This document shows, one piece after another, positions 1 to 8,469 of a stretch of 64,000 nucleotides of DNA (its first letter is position 1; each line of letters begins with the position of its first letter). A program made the translations under genes and the position numbers. The DNA is taken from positions 62,001-126,000 of the forward strand of contig NZ_BAAADO010000005.1 in the NCBI RefSeq assembly GCF_039522525.1, read 5' to 3'. Under the pieces are notes generated by a model, which saw only the letters and a list, made by a program, of their open reading frames with translations, did not search any database and was not told the origin of the DNA. This DNA is from Salinibacillus aidingensis (GTDB lineage Bacteria; Bacillota; Bacilli; Bacillales; Alkalibacillaceae).

Positions 1-616
1 TCCCAATGCCAAAGTTTTTCTCACCGTAAGCACCAGCATTAGCCTCATTTTCAATGGTTACGGGAACATTGAATTTTTTTTCAAGAGTTGATTTTAATTC
101 TGCATTTCTCCAGCCAAGGTTTGGAGCAAGTAAAATCTTCTCATCTCTGTTCACAATACCTGGTACACCTATTCCAATTCCAACAATCCCATATGGACTT
201 TCAGGGGCAGACTTAATAAGTGTATCAATGACTTGAAATAACTCTTTCAAAATTTCCTCGTAGGTTAAATTGATAAAATTGGATGTTCTTTCAGAAATGA
301 TGTTTCCACGTAAATCGGTTAGTATACCTAATATATAATTGACACCTAAATCAATTCCCACAGAGTATCCAGCTACCTGGTTAAAAAAGAGCATTACAGG
401 CCTTCGTCCGCCCTTGGATTCTCCAGGACCTGACTCATCAATCATTTTTTCTTCAAGTAGTTCATTAACCAAAGAAGAAACCGTTCCCTTATTTAATCCA
501 GTTGAACTCGCAATATCGGCTCTGGAAATAGGGGAGTTCTGTTTAATACTTTCCAGAACCAGTCCTTTGTTCTGTTTTTTGACTACATGCTGGTTCCATG
601 TTTTTTTTCCTGTCAT
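1..616 (-). CDS. xylR: XylR, xylose-responsive ROK-family repressor (C-terminus outside window)
   Basis: Transcriptional repressor that in the family binds xyl operators and lets go when xylose is bound. About 205 residues are visible from an ATG at 616-614. An N-terminal winged helix (residues about 18-65, including ISRADIASSTGLNKGTVS) is followed by the ROK sugar-kinase-like fold (GIDLGVNYILGI near residue 85, and ENEANAGAYGEKN at the cut end). The gene runs off the left edge, so the family's zinc and effector sites cannot be checked. It is divergent from the sugar importer, and three XylR-type operators lie downstream of it in the window. The Shine-Dalgarno is weak (AAAGAG). Family assignment is firm; the specific name rests on the xylA/xylB/xylanase context. 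Confidence 0.93.
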   Translation of the reverse strand, partial: MTGKKTWNQHVVKKQNKGLVLESIKQNSPISRADIASSTGLNKGTVSSLVNELLEEKMIDESGPGESKGGRRPVMLFFNQVAGYSVGIDLGVNYILGILTDLRGNIISERTSNFINLTYEEILKELFQVIDTLIKSAPESPYGIVGIGIGVPGIVNRDEKILLAPNLGWRNAELKSTLEKKFNVPVTIENEANAGAYGEKNFGIG

Positions 617-675
617 CTCGTATCAACTCTTTCTCTTATTATTGCCATAGTATAGCATGTTATAATCTTATTATA

Positions 676-721
676 AACTTTGTTCATCCACTAGACAAAC
701 AATTAGCAGTTCTGGTAATAT
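676..721 (+). promoter_or_regulatory. XylR-type operator and promoter of the sugar importer
   Basis: An imperfect dyad at 676-704 with arms TTTGT and ACAAA overlaps a -35 box TAGACA (692-697); the -10 candidate is TAATAT (716-721) at 18-base spacing. The 29-base block matches the one before the xylanase (8308-8336) at about 24 of 29 positions. Sequence and layout are seen; XylR binding is inferred. Confidence 0.75.
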
Positions 722-775
722 ATAGATAAAGCTTATACCTAAGCATTTTTTTAATAATTTACAGGGGGTATGGTT

Positions 776-2077
776 ATGAAAGTTAGGAAAGCGGTTTCGT
801 TTATGTTTGTGTTGATTGTTTCCGTTTTTGTTCTTGCTGCTTGTACAGGTGATGAAGATGCATCAAATGAATCCGACTCTGGTGATACAAAAACAGTAAA
901 ATTTATGCATTTATGGCCTGAGGGGAGTTCGGCTCAGCATCACAAAGTTGTTAACGATATCATATCAAATTTTGAAAATGAAAATCCAAATATCACCATT
1001 GATCTTGAAGTTTTAAGTAATGAGCAGTATAAAGACAAAATTAAAGTACTATCCACTTCAGATGAATTACCTGATGTTGGTATGACATGGGCTGCAGGAT
1101 ATATGAAGCCATATGTGGAAGGTGATATGTACGCACCATTAGATGATATACTTAATAAAGATGATTTTGTTTCCGGAACGACAGAAGCGTTTTCCGTGGA
1201 TGGTACAACTTATGGGTTGCCATTAGAGCTAAATACTTCATACGTTTTCTATAACAAGGCAATTTTTGATGAGTATGGATTAGAAGCCCCTCAGACATTG
1301 GAAGAGTTAAAAGAGGTTGTTGCGACGTTAAATGAAAACGGTGTCAATCCAATCGCTTTAGGTAATAAGGATGCGTGGACCGGGTCTATGTGGTACATGT
1401 ATTTAGCTGATCGACTCAGTGGGAATGAAGACGTATTAACCCAAGCAATTAATCGAGAAGGTTCTTTTGAAGACCCAGCACTGGTTCAAGCGGCTGAAGA
1501 GGTACAGGGGCTAGTTGAAGAAGATGCCTTTATACAAGGGTTTAATGGTATCGGTGATCAAGAAGCCAAGAGCATGTTTATGGCAGAACAGGCAGCTATG
1601 TATTTAATCGCAACATGGGATCTTCCAAACTATACAACAAACGATGATGTTTCACAGGAGTTTCGGGATAATGTAGGTTACTTTAAGTTCCCAACTGCTG
1701 ATGGAAATGGTAATAAGGACAATTATATAGGTGGAACAGGTGTTGGTTTATTCGTTTCCCAAAACTCTGATGTAAAAGAAGAAGCAAAGAAATTTGCCTC
1801 TTACCTTGTTGAACAATGGGGCGAAAGATCGGTAACAGATGTAGGTATTATCCCAGCAACTAAAGTTGATACTGATTCCATGGAACTTCCAGAAATGTAT
1901 AATAATGTGTTAAATGACTTAAATTCAGCAAACAATATTACATTGTATGCAGATGTGCAAATGAATGCGGAAGATGCACAGGTACACTTAGATGCAATTC
2001 AAGCACTTTTTGGTGGTGAAATAACACCAGAGGAATTTGCAAAAAGAAATGAAGAGGCTTTGGCGGATGAAGGATAG
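776..2077 (+). CDS. Sugar ABC transporter substrate-binding lipoprotein
   Basis: Extracytoplasmic solute-binding protein of an importer of the CUT1 carbohydrate class, 433 residues, anchored to the outer face of the membrane by a lipid. The signal peptide ends in a lipobox (VLAACTG, cysteine near residue 23) followed by an acidic linker, then a SBP_bac_1-type fold. The start at 776 is chosen over ATG 770 because AGGGGG at 763-768 is 7 bases from 776 but only one base from 770. It is the first gene after a XylR-type operator, so xylose or xylo-oligosaccharides are the likely ligands (inference). A hairpin separates it from the permease genes, as is common where the binding protein is made in excess. 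Confidence 0.9.
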   Translation: MKVRKAVSFMFVLIVSVFVLAACTGDEDASNESDSGDTKTVKFMHLWPEGSSAQHHKVVNDIISNFENENPNITIDLEVLSNEQYKDKIKVLSTSDELPDVGMTWAAGYMKPYVEGDMYAPLDDILNKDDFVSGTTEAFSVDGTTYGLPLELNTSYVFYNKAIFDEYGLEAPQTLEELKEVVATLNENGVNPIALGNKDAWTGSMWYMYLADRLSGNEDVLTQAINREGSFEDPALVQAAEEVQGLVEEDAFIQGFNGIGDQEAKSMFMAEQAAMYLIATWDLPNYTTNDDVSQEFRDNVGYFKFPTADGNGNKDNYIGGTGVGLFVSQNSDVKEEAKKFASYLVEQWGERSVTDVGIIPATKVDTDSMELPEMYNNVLNDLNSANNITLYADVQMNAEDAQVHLDAIQALFGGEITPEEFAKRNEEALADEG

Positions 2078-2108
2078 AACTGGCTAAAATGTAAATCAGG
2101 TTTACTGG

Positions 2109-2144
2109 AAAAGGACATATCCTACAAACTTGGATTGTCCTTTT
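2109..2144 (+). terminator. Intercistronic hairpin after the binding-protein gene
   Basis: AAAAGGACA at 2109-2117 pairs with TGTCCTTTT at 2136-2144, extended inward by ATCC/GGAT across a one-base bulge. The T-tract is short, so it probably acts as a partial terminator or as a 3' mRNA stabiliser rather than a full stop before the permeases. Confidence 0.6.
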
Positions 2145-2235
2145 CTACTTAAGAGAATGGATTCCTATTAAACACATAAACTATTATAGAGTCCATCCAG
2201 CATAAGGTTACACAATAAAAATGGGGTTGAATGCT

Positions 2236-3114
2236 ATGAACAAAATAATGTCCAATAAATGGGTTATTTTTTTATATACATTTCCAGCGCTTTTCTTAAT
2301 AGGTATTCTCATTGTGGTTCCATTAATTCTCTCCGGATATTTTGGATTAATGGACTGGGATGGAATTGGAGTAATGGAATTTATTGGCCTGGAAAACTAT
2401 AAGGTTGCATTACAGGATGGTAAGTTCTGGGAAAGTGCACTTCATTCCTTTTTACTTGCTCTTTTTTCTGCATTGAGTTTAATTATTTACCTGGCAGTTG
2501 CCTTAATCTTAGCTTCGAAAATTAAAGGCGCAAACCTTTTGAGAAGAATATATTTAATTCCAATGTTACTCTCTTCTGTAGCAATAGCCCAGTTATGGAT
2601 TAAAATGTACAATCCAACGAACGGGATGGTAAATAGCATTTTGTCGGCAATCGGTGTGGAAAATTTGCCAAACTGGCTGGCTGATACAAGTATTGTGTTA
2701 TATGCCATCTTTATTCCAGTTATTTGGCAATATGCTGGTTTCTATATATTAATCTATTATGCAGCACTGAAAAATATCCCAGATTCACTGATTGAAGCAG
2801 CTAAAATTGATGGTGCTTCACCATTACAAATTGCACTTAAAATTAAAGTTCCATTAATTCGAAATGTGTTTATGGTAACAATTGTGTTAGCTGTTGTAGG
2901 TTCACTAAAATATTTTGACTTAATTTATGTTATGACAGGTGGCGGTCCAAATGGAGCTAGTGAAGTTATGGCTTCCTACATGTATAAATTAGCTTTTGAG
3001 AGCTATAACTTTGGTTACGGTAGTGCAATAGGGTTCTTAATATTAATTATTACCTTAATTGTGACGTTTATTATCCGTAAGCTAACAGCAACCAAAGAGG
3101 AGATTCAGTATTGA
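2236..3114 (+). CDS. Sugar ABC transporter permease, first subunit
   Basis: Inner-membrane permease of the MalF type, 292 residues with about six membrane segments. The EAA loop that contacts the ATPase is visible as EAAKIDGASPLQIALKIKVP near residues 190-210. The start at 2236 is supported by GGGGTTGA five bases upstream; ATG 2221 in the same frame is the alternative. It pairs with the next gene as a heterodimer. No ATPase gene lies in the cluster; in Bacillaceae such importers commonly share the MsmX ATPase encoded elsewhere (established for B. subtilis, inferred here). Confidence 0.9.
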   Translation: MNKIMSNKWVIFLYTFPALFLIGILIVVPLILSGYFGLMDWDGIGVMEFIGLENYKVALQDGKFWESALHSFLLALFSALSLIIYLAVALILASKIKGANLLRRIYLIPMLLSSVAIAQLWIKMYNPTNGMVNSILSAIGVENLPNWLADTSIVLYAIFIPVIWQYAGFYILIYYAALKNIPDSLIEAAKIDGASPLQIALKIKVPLIRNVFMVTIVLAVVGSLKYFDLIYVMTGGGPNGASEVMASYMYKLAFESYNFGYGSAIGFLILIITLIVTFIIRKLTATKEEIQY

Positions 3115-3128
3115 TAGGGGGGCATACA

Positions 3129-3950
3129 ATGAGAAGAATCGGTTTTATTTTACTATATGTTGTTTTAGCTTTTGTTGCTATATTTCAGATTTTTCCGATT
3201 ATCTGGTTGGTTTTGTTTTCACTGAAGAGTAATCAGGAAAACTTTGCCGGTAATCCTTTTGCTTTGCCAACTGATCCGAAATGGGAAAATTATTTAAAAG
3301 TATTTGAAGGTGGAATTGGAATATACTTCTGGAATAGTGTTTGGATTACGGCTCTTGCAACGGTTTTAACCATCCTGGTTGCAAGTATGGCAACTTATGC
3401 AATTACTAGAATGCATTGGAAATATAGTGGTCTTGTATTAGGTATTATCATGATTGGATTAATGATTCCAGTCCACTCTGCTTTAATACCCCTTTACAAT
3501 ATGTTTACAAATGTAAACTTAATTGATAATCCATTGTCGATTGTAATCACATATACAACGTATAACCTGCCGATAACTGTCATGATTTTATTTGGATTTT
3601 ATACGACAATACCACGAGAAATTGAAGAAGCGGCGATTATTGATGGAAGTTCGATCCATCGTATGTTTTTCAGAATCATTTTACCGATATCGGCACCAAT
3701 TATGTCAACAACAGTTATTATTAATATGATTTATAACTGGAACGAATTTGTCTTTGTTAACACATTTATCAGTTCAGATAAATTCAAAACGTTGACTGTT
3801 GGAATTCAAAACTTTATTGGACAATACATGACTGATTGGGGAGCGATTGGTGCAACGCTGGTCATTAGTGTACTCCCAATTATTATTGCTTTCTTATTTT
3901 TCAGTGAGAAGATTATGGAGGGGATTACTGCAAGTGCAGTAAAAGGATAG
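3129..3950 (+). CDS. Sugar ABC transporter permease, second subunit
   Basis: Inner-membrane permease of the MalG type, 273 residues with six predicted segments and the EAA loop (EAAIIDGSSIHRMFFRIILP) near residues 180-200. The start at 3129 is set by AGGGGGG at 3116-3122, six bases upstream. It lies 14 bases after the first permease gene, so the two are surely co-transcribed. A strong terminator follows. The substrate is probably xylo-oligosaccharide, judged from the XylR operator ahead of the operon and the xylanase and xylA/xylB nearby. Confidence 0.9.
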   Translation: MRRIGFILLYVVLAFVAIFQIFPIIWLVLFSLKSNQENFAGNPFALPTDPKWENYLKVFEGGIGIYFWNSVWITALATVLTILVASMATYAITRMHWKYSGLVLGIIMIGLMIPVHSALIPLYNMFTNVNLIDNPLSIVITYTTYNLPITVMILFGFYTTIPREIEEAAIIDGSSIHRMFFRIILPISAPIMSTTVIINMIYNWNEFVFVNTFISSDKFKTLTVGIQNFIGQYMTDWGAIGATLVISVLPIIIAFLFFSEKIMEGITASAVKG

Positions 3951-3981
3951 TAGATAATAGACAGTATCTTAGATTACTTTT

Positions 3982-4039
3982 AAAAAAGACCACCTTACCT
4001 GACTGTTTTTCAAAATAGACAGATAAGGTGGTCTTTTTT
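3982..4039. terminator. Bidirectional terminator between importer operon and yesL-like gene
   Basis: A 15-base stem (AAAAAAGACCACCTTA at the left, TAAGGTGGTCTTTTTT at the right) has an A-run on one side and a T-run on the other. It can end the importer operon on the plus strand and the convergent minus-strand gene. Confidence 0.9.
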
Positions 4040-4166
4040 AAAGGCTATTTTTTATTAGCAGTTGATACATGCCGACTCCTCATAAAATGTATGCACATTT
4101 ACTTGTGTGATGTAAATTACTCAAAGCTTTTCCTGTCGTTTAGAACTCAAGCCAAAATCTCTTTTT

Positions 4167-4787
4167 TTAAATATCTTCTTGTTTTTGTTGTACATTATCA
4201 AAAGCCTGAAGACTAAACCAGGTAGTGATAAAGGCGTAAGTAGTTCCGCCGAATATAAATAATAATGCAGGAATTTGCCACATAATGAAAAAGGAAGAAA
4301 CCAGACAGATTGTCATGAGGATATTTAGAACCGGGTTAATTAACATGATAAGAAAAGCATTTTTTAATAATCCAAAACTGTTTAAATCATAATGGGCAAA
4401 GCTTGGAAAGATATAAAATAGGAATATGGCTACAAGAAGCATAAATGCAAATAATGGGATATAGGTCCAGCTCATTTGCTCGTCTATATTAAGCTGAATA
4501 TAATAGACATCAATCGCAATAAGGATAAATAATAGATTTAGAAAAGTCCCCAGCAGATTACTTTTTAAAAAATCCTGCTTGTAATAGTTCCAATAGGTTT
4601 TTAGGACTGGGAGATCCGGGTTATTTCGCAGCCAATCACGGACCATAGCAAACATTGAAGTAGTCGCAGGATAGAAACCGAAAATAATCCCTCCAAGTAA
4701 TGAGAAGGTAACCCACAGAAGGTTTACATAAGCAAATTTCGTAATCCATTCCATGATATTGTAAAGTGTACTGGTAATTGTATTCAA
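4167..4787 (-). CDS. YesL/DUF624-family membrane protein
   Basis: Integral membrane protein of 206 residues with about five hydrophobic segments and the family-typical N-terminal pattern (LLWVTFSLLGGIIFGFYPAT, then MVRDWLR). DUF624 proteins are usually encoded beside carbohydrate ABC importers or glycoside hydrolases in Firmicutes; their biochemical role is not established. The start is a TTG at 4785-4787 preceded by GGAGG at 4796-4800, eight bases away. It is convergent with the importer operon. The gene fits the sugar-uptake context but gives no further clue to substrate. Confidence 0.85.
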   Translation of the reverse strand: MNTITSTLYNIMEWITKFAYVNLLWVTFSLLGGIIFGFYPATTSMFAMVRDWLRNNPDLPVLKTYWNYYKQDFLKSNLLGTFLNLLFILIAIDVYYIQLNIDEQMSWTYIPLFAFMLLVAIFLFYIFPSFAHYDLNSFGLLKNAFLIMLINPVLNILMTICLVSSFFIMWQIPALLFIFGGTTYAFITTWFSLQAFDNVQQKQEDI

Positions 4788-5127
4788 GACTGTATCCTCC
4801 CATATATGTAACGAATTTCGATTTGCGGGTCATCAGAAAACAATTAGTTATGTATAAAGAACTGCAATATGGAAGAAGATTTTTTTTATTATATATTAAC
4901 TCATTGTTTATATATATCTCCGCTACTGGCTTCAGATTTTCAAAAGAAGGATCAGAGGTGAGTATACGTCCAGTAATTTTCCGTTGTTTTAACTACCAGA
5001 CAGCAGGGAATAAAAGCTCTCACTAACTGAAGGTTGTGTATCATTTTACCTTTTCATATCGTAACCTCAAAAAGATATTTTGTCCAATATATTTCCCATT
5101 ACTTAATGCTCAAAGAAGGAAAACTAC
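4788..5127. other. Intergenic region with no gene recognised
   Basis: AT-rich spacer between the divergent yesL-like gene and the xylA promoter. I see no coding frame with a ribosome site, no clear hairpin and no repeat shared with the rest of the window. It must hold the promoter of the minus-strand gene, but I could not pick one out with confidence. Confidence 0.5.
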
Positions 5128-5190
5128 TTAGTTTATTCAATAGACGAACTAATAAATAAATGTTACAATTAAATTGTGAAAATACTTTCA
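5128..5190 (+). promoter_or_regulatory. xylA promoter with XylR operator and possible cre
   Basis: Operator 5128-5152 has arms TTAGTT and AACTAA, the classic xylO outline. It covers a -35 box TAGACG (5141-5146); after exactly 17 bases comes TACAAT (5164-5169). A palindrome TGAAAATACTTTCA at 5177-5190 looks like a catabolite-responsive element but lacks the central CG, so it is a weak candidate. The -10 at 5164-5169 rules out a translation start upstream of it. Confidence 0.82.
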
Positions 5191-5225
5191 TTCGGGTGGA
5201 TTATAAATTAAGGAGGTTATCGACG

Positions 5226-6548
5226 ATGGCTTATCTCAAAGAAATGAACAAAATCACTTATGAGGGTCCGAAATCAACGAATCCGTTAGCATTTAAATTT
5301 TATAATCCTGATGAAAAAGTTGGCGGGAAAACGATGGAGGAAATTTTACGTTTTGGTGTTGCTTACTGGCACACTTTCACGGAAGACTTGACGGATCCAT
5401 TTGGCGCAGGTACAGCGATACGACCTTGGGATACATACAAAGGAATGGATTTAGCAAAGGCCCGTGTAGAGGCTGCATTTGAATTCTTTGAGAAATTGAA
5501 TGTCCCATATTTTTGCTTCCATGATGTAGATATTGCACCAGAAGGAGACACATTAGCAGAATCAAATCGAAACCTGGACACGATTGTCGCAATGATTAAA
5601 GAGTACATGAAAGATAGTAAAACCAAATTGTTATGGAATACGGTTAATAATTTTACACATCCTCGTTTTGTTCATGGTGCAGGTTCATCTAATAATGCTG
5701 ATGTATTCGCCTATGCAGCTGCAAAAGTGAAAAAAGGATTGGAGATTGGAAAGGAGCTCGGTGCAGAAAACTATGTATTCTGGGGTGGCCGAGAAGGGTA
5801 TGAAACCTTGCTCAATACCGACATGAAACTGGAATTGGATAATTTAGGCCGTTTTTTCCATATGGCTGTTGATTATGCAAAGGAAATTGCCTTTGAAGCA
5901 CAGTTTCTTATCGAGCCAAAACCAAAAGAGCCAACATCCCATCAATATGATTTTGATGTAGCAAGCGGCTATGCTTTCCTGCAAAACTATGATTTGCAGG
6001 ATCACTTTAAATTTAACATCGAAGCAAACCATGCAACACTAGCAGGGCACACATTTGAACATGAATTGCATTATGCACGCATTCACAATATGCTCGGGTC
6101 AGTTGATGCGAACCAGGGACATCCATTACTAGGATGGGATACGGATGAATTTCCAACAGATCTTTATTCCACAACCTTGGCAATGTATGAAATTCTGAAA
6201 AATGGCGGTTTGGGCCGTGGAGGATTGAACTTTGATGCAAAAGTTCGCCGTGGTTCCTTTGTGCCGGAAGACCTGTTCCATGCCCACATTGCTGGAATGG
6301 ATAGCTTTGCAGTAGGACTAAAAGTAGCACAGCGCCTTATCGATGACAAAGTGCTGGAAAATGTGGTGGAAGATCGTTACAGTTCCTATAAAGAAGGAAT
6401 CGGCCGTGACATTGTAGAAGGCAAAGCAGACTTCCACAAACTGGAGGAGCATGCGCTAGGATTAAAAGAAATCCGCAATGAATCTGGTAAACTGGAACGC
6501 ATTAAAGCTATAATTAATCAATATCTACTTACAGCATTTGCTGAATAA
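5226..6548 (+). CDS. xylA: Xylose isomerase
   Basis: Converts D-xylose to D-xylulose in the cytoplasm, the first step of the isomerase pathway. The 440-residue length matches the class II family. Visible motifs include WGGREGYETLLNTDM and EPKPKEPTSHQYDFD with its metal-binding acidic residues, and NIEANHATLAGHTFEHEL. The start at 5226 is fixed by AAGGAGGT at 5210-5217; an in-frame ATG at 5160 lies upstream of the -10 box and is not used. Its product is the substrate of the next gene, xylB. A XylR operator over the promoter makes xylose induction likely. Confidence 0.97.
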   Translation: MAYLKEMNKITYEGPKSTNPLAFKFYNPDEKVGGKTMEEILRFGVAYWHTFTEDLTDPFGAGTAIRPWDTYKGMDLAKARVEAAFEFFEKLNVPYFCFHDVDIAPEGDTLAESNRNLDTIVAMIKEYMKDSKTKLLWNTVNNFTHPRFVHGAGSSNNADVFAYAAAKVKKGLEIGKELGAENYVFWGGREGYETLLNTDMKLELDNLGRFFHMAVDYAKEIAFEAQFLIEPKPKEPTSHQYDFDVASGYAFLQNYDLQDHFKFNIEANHATLAGHTFEHELHYARIHNMLGSVDANQGHPLLGWDTDEFPTDLYSTTLAMYEILKNGGLGRGGLNFDAKVRRGSFVPEDLFHAHIAGMDSFAVGLKVAQRLIDDKVLENVVEDRYSSYKEGIGRDIVEGKADFHKLEEHALGLKEIRNESGKLERIKAIINQYLLTAFAE

Positions 6549-6590
6549 GCTATATAAATAGTGTGGACATAACATAAATCATAAAAGGTG

Positions 6591-6632
6591 AAAGGTGAAG
6601 ACCAGACCTTTCCTTCAATGTCTTCGCCTTTT
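6591..6632 (+). terminator. Hairpin between xylA and xylB, with an alternative fold
   Basis: AAAGGTGAAGAC (6591-6602) pairs with GTCTTCGCCTTT (6620-6631) in a 12-base stem with one G-T wobble. GAAAGGT and ACCTTTC nearby form an exclusive second hairpin. The T-run is poor, so a partial terminator is the best reading. Confidence 0.5.
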
Positions 6633-6701
6633 ATTCAAAATGAATATCCTTTTATATAACTAGTGGATGTGACTGATTTTTAAGGGCGGGAGAGATTAAG
6701 A

Positions 6702-8201
6702 ATGAAACATGTAATCGGAGTTGATTTAGGGACAAGTGCAGTTAAACTATTATTAGTAAATCAGCAAGGGGAAGTAACGCAGGAAGTGTCCAAGTCCTAC
6801 CCATTATTTCAGGAAAAAGTCGGTTACAGTGAACAAAACCCGAATGACTGGGTGGAGCAGACAACTGCCGGAATAACCGAATTATTGGAAGGGTTCGACG
6901 GAAATCCGGAAGACATTGAGGGCCTTAGTTTCTCCGGACAAATGCACGGACTGGTGCTTCTCGATGAAAATAATGAAGTTCTGCGTAATGCTATTCTTTG
7001 GAATGACACAAGAACAACGGCGGAATGTGAAGAAATTTATGAACGTGTTGGAAAAGAACGTCTGGTTAACATCACGAAGAATATAGCGTTGGAAGGATTT
7101 ACACTCCCGAAAATCCTGTGGGTGAAAAATCATGAGCCAGAGGTTTTCCGAAAGGCTCATGCGTTCGTATTACCAAAAGATTATGTACGTTTAAAGTTGA
7201 CGGGTAAACTGCATATGGAATACTCAGATGCAGCAGGAACGTTACTGTTGAATGTATCGGAAAAAATGTGGAGCAAAGAAATATGTGAAATCCTGGATAT
7301 TAATCCGGAAATTTGTCCTCCACTAGTCGGATCTCATGAGGAAGTGGGGACCATCACAAATCGTGTGGCAGAAGTAACTGGTTTAAGTTTTTCGACCCGT
7401 GTTTTTGCTGGTGGAGCAGACAATGCATGTGGTGCAATTGGGGCAGGTATTTTAGCGGATGGCAAAACAATGGTAAGCACTGGTACATCTGGTGTGGTAT
7501 TATCCTATGAAGCAAGCGGTGACAAGGATATTGGCGGTAAAGCCCATTACTTCAATCATGCTGCTCCCGAGGCCTTTTATACTATGGGGGTAACTCTAGC
7601 AGCAGGCTACAGCTTATCCTGGTTTAAAGATACATTTGCTAAAGACATTTCCTTTAATGAGTTACTGGCAGACGTGGATACTGTCCCGGTGGGAGCTAAT
7701 GGACTCTTGTTTACACCCTATATTGTGGGGGAAAGAACTCCACATGTGGATGCAAATGTTCGTGGAAGCTTCATCGGAATGGATGGATCCCATGAAATGA
7801 CACACTTTGTTCGGGCTGTAATCGAAGGAATTACCTTCTCCCTTAATGAATCAGTAGAAATCTTTCGGGAAAATGGCAAAACCATTGATACGATTGTTTC
7901 CATCGGTGGAGGAGCAAAAAGTGAATCCTGGTTGCAAATGCAAGCCGATATTTTCAATGCAAAAATGGTTAAGATGCAAAGTGAACAGGGACCAGGCATG
8001 GGTGCTGCGATGCTTGCAGCGTACGGCTGTAACTGGTTTAATTCCTTGAAGGATTGCGCGGATGTATTCTTGAAAGAGGGCGAAGTTTATGAGCCCATTC
8101 CAGAAAATGTAGAAAAGTATAAGGAATTATTTGCGGTTTATCAAGAAGTATATCGTAAAACGAATCAATTGAATCAGCAATTAATGTTATTTCGTTATTA
8201 A
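6702..8201 (+). CDS. xylB: Xylulokinase
   Basis: Phosphorylates D-xylulose to xylulose 5-phosphate, which enters the pentose phosphate pathway. The FGGY-family protein has 499 residues: N-terminal ATPase-fold lobe (DLGTSAVKLLLV at the start, SGQMHGLVLLD near residue 78) and C-terminal lobe with GGGAKSESWLQMQADIF and GPGMGAAMLAAYG near residues 400-445. The start is backed by GGGAGAG about nine bases upstream. It lies 153 bases after xylA and probably shares its transcript, moderated by the hairpin between them. Confidence 0.97.
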   Translation: MKHVIGVDLGTSAVKLLLVNQQGEVTQEVSKSYPLFQEKVGYSEQNPNDWVEQTTAGITELLEGFDGNPEDIEGLSFSGQMHGLVLLDENNEVLRNAILWNDTRTTAECEEIYERVGKERLVNITKNIALEGFTLPKILWVKNHEPEVFRKAHAFVLPKDYVRLKLTGKLHMEYSDAAGTLLLNVSEKMWSKEICEILDINPEICPPLVGSHEEVGTITNRVAEVTGLSFSTRVFAGGADNACGAIGAGILADGKTMVSTGTSGVVLSYEASGDKDIGGKAHYFNHAAPEAFYTMGVTLAAGYSLSWFKDTFAKDISFNELLADVDTVPVGANGLLFTPYIVGERTPHVDANVRGSFIGMDGSHEMTHFVRAVIEGITFSLNESVEIFRENGKTIDTIVSIGGGAKSESWLQMQADIFNAKMVKMQSEQGPGMGAAMLAAYGCNWFNSLKDCADVFLKEGEVYEPIPENVEKYKELFAVYQEVYRKTNQLNQQLMLFRY

Positions 8202-8307
8202 TAAACAATTTCGATACCGTTTTAATAGTTCAATTGATAGATATCAATGTAATAAAAGGGACTATATATTTGGGGCTATTTAACCGTTTTTTGACTCTTC
8301 ATGAAAA

Positions 8308-8352
8308 AACTTTATTCATCCAATAGATAAACTATTGGGCTGTTGCTAAAAT
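8308..8352 (+). promoter_or_regulatory. XylR-type operator and promoter of the xylanase gene
   Basis: The operator (8308-8336, arms TTTAT and ATAAA) overlaps a -35 box TAGATA (8324-8329); 17 bases later comes TAAAAT (8347-8352). It is nearly the same block as at 676-704. Position and spacing are seen; repression by XylR is inferred. Confidence 0.8.
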
Positions 8353-8394
8353 AATAGCTGCTAGCAGTATACAAAAAGCTTTTTGTCACTGAAA

Positions 8395-8409
8395 ATGGAA
8401 TCGCTTTCT
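8395..8409 (+). promoter_or_regulatory. cre-like catabolite repression site
   Basis: ATGGAATCGCTTTCT fits the CcpA consensus WTGNAANCGNWNNCA except at the last base. It lies downstream of the promoter in the 5' leader of the xylanase gene, a usual place for a CcpA roadblock. Confidence 0.7.
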
Positions 8410-8469
8410 TTCAGCATTGTTTAATCTGTTAACTGTGTTTCTCTAAAAATTTCTGAAAAGGGGATATTT

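Noticed and set aside
4028..4216. 62-residue plus-strand protein after the importer
   Set aside because: Starts inside the terminator stem and overlaps the yesL-like gene end; no ribosome site.
5160..5225. Upstream ATG start for xylA
   Set aside because: It lies before the -10 box (5164-5169) of the promoter; ATG 5226 has an ideal ribosome site and gives the family length.
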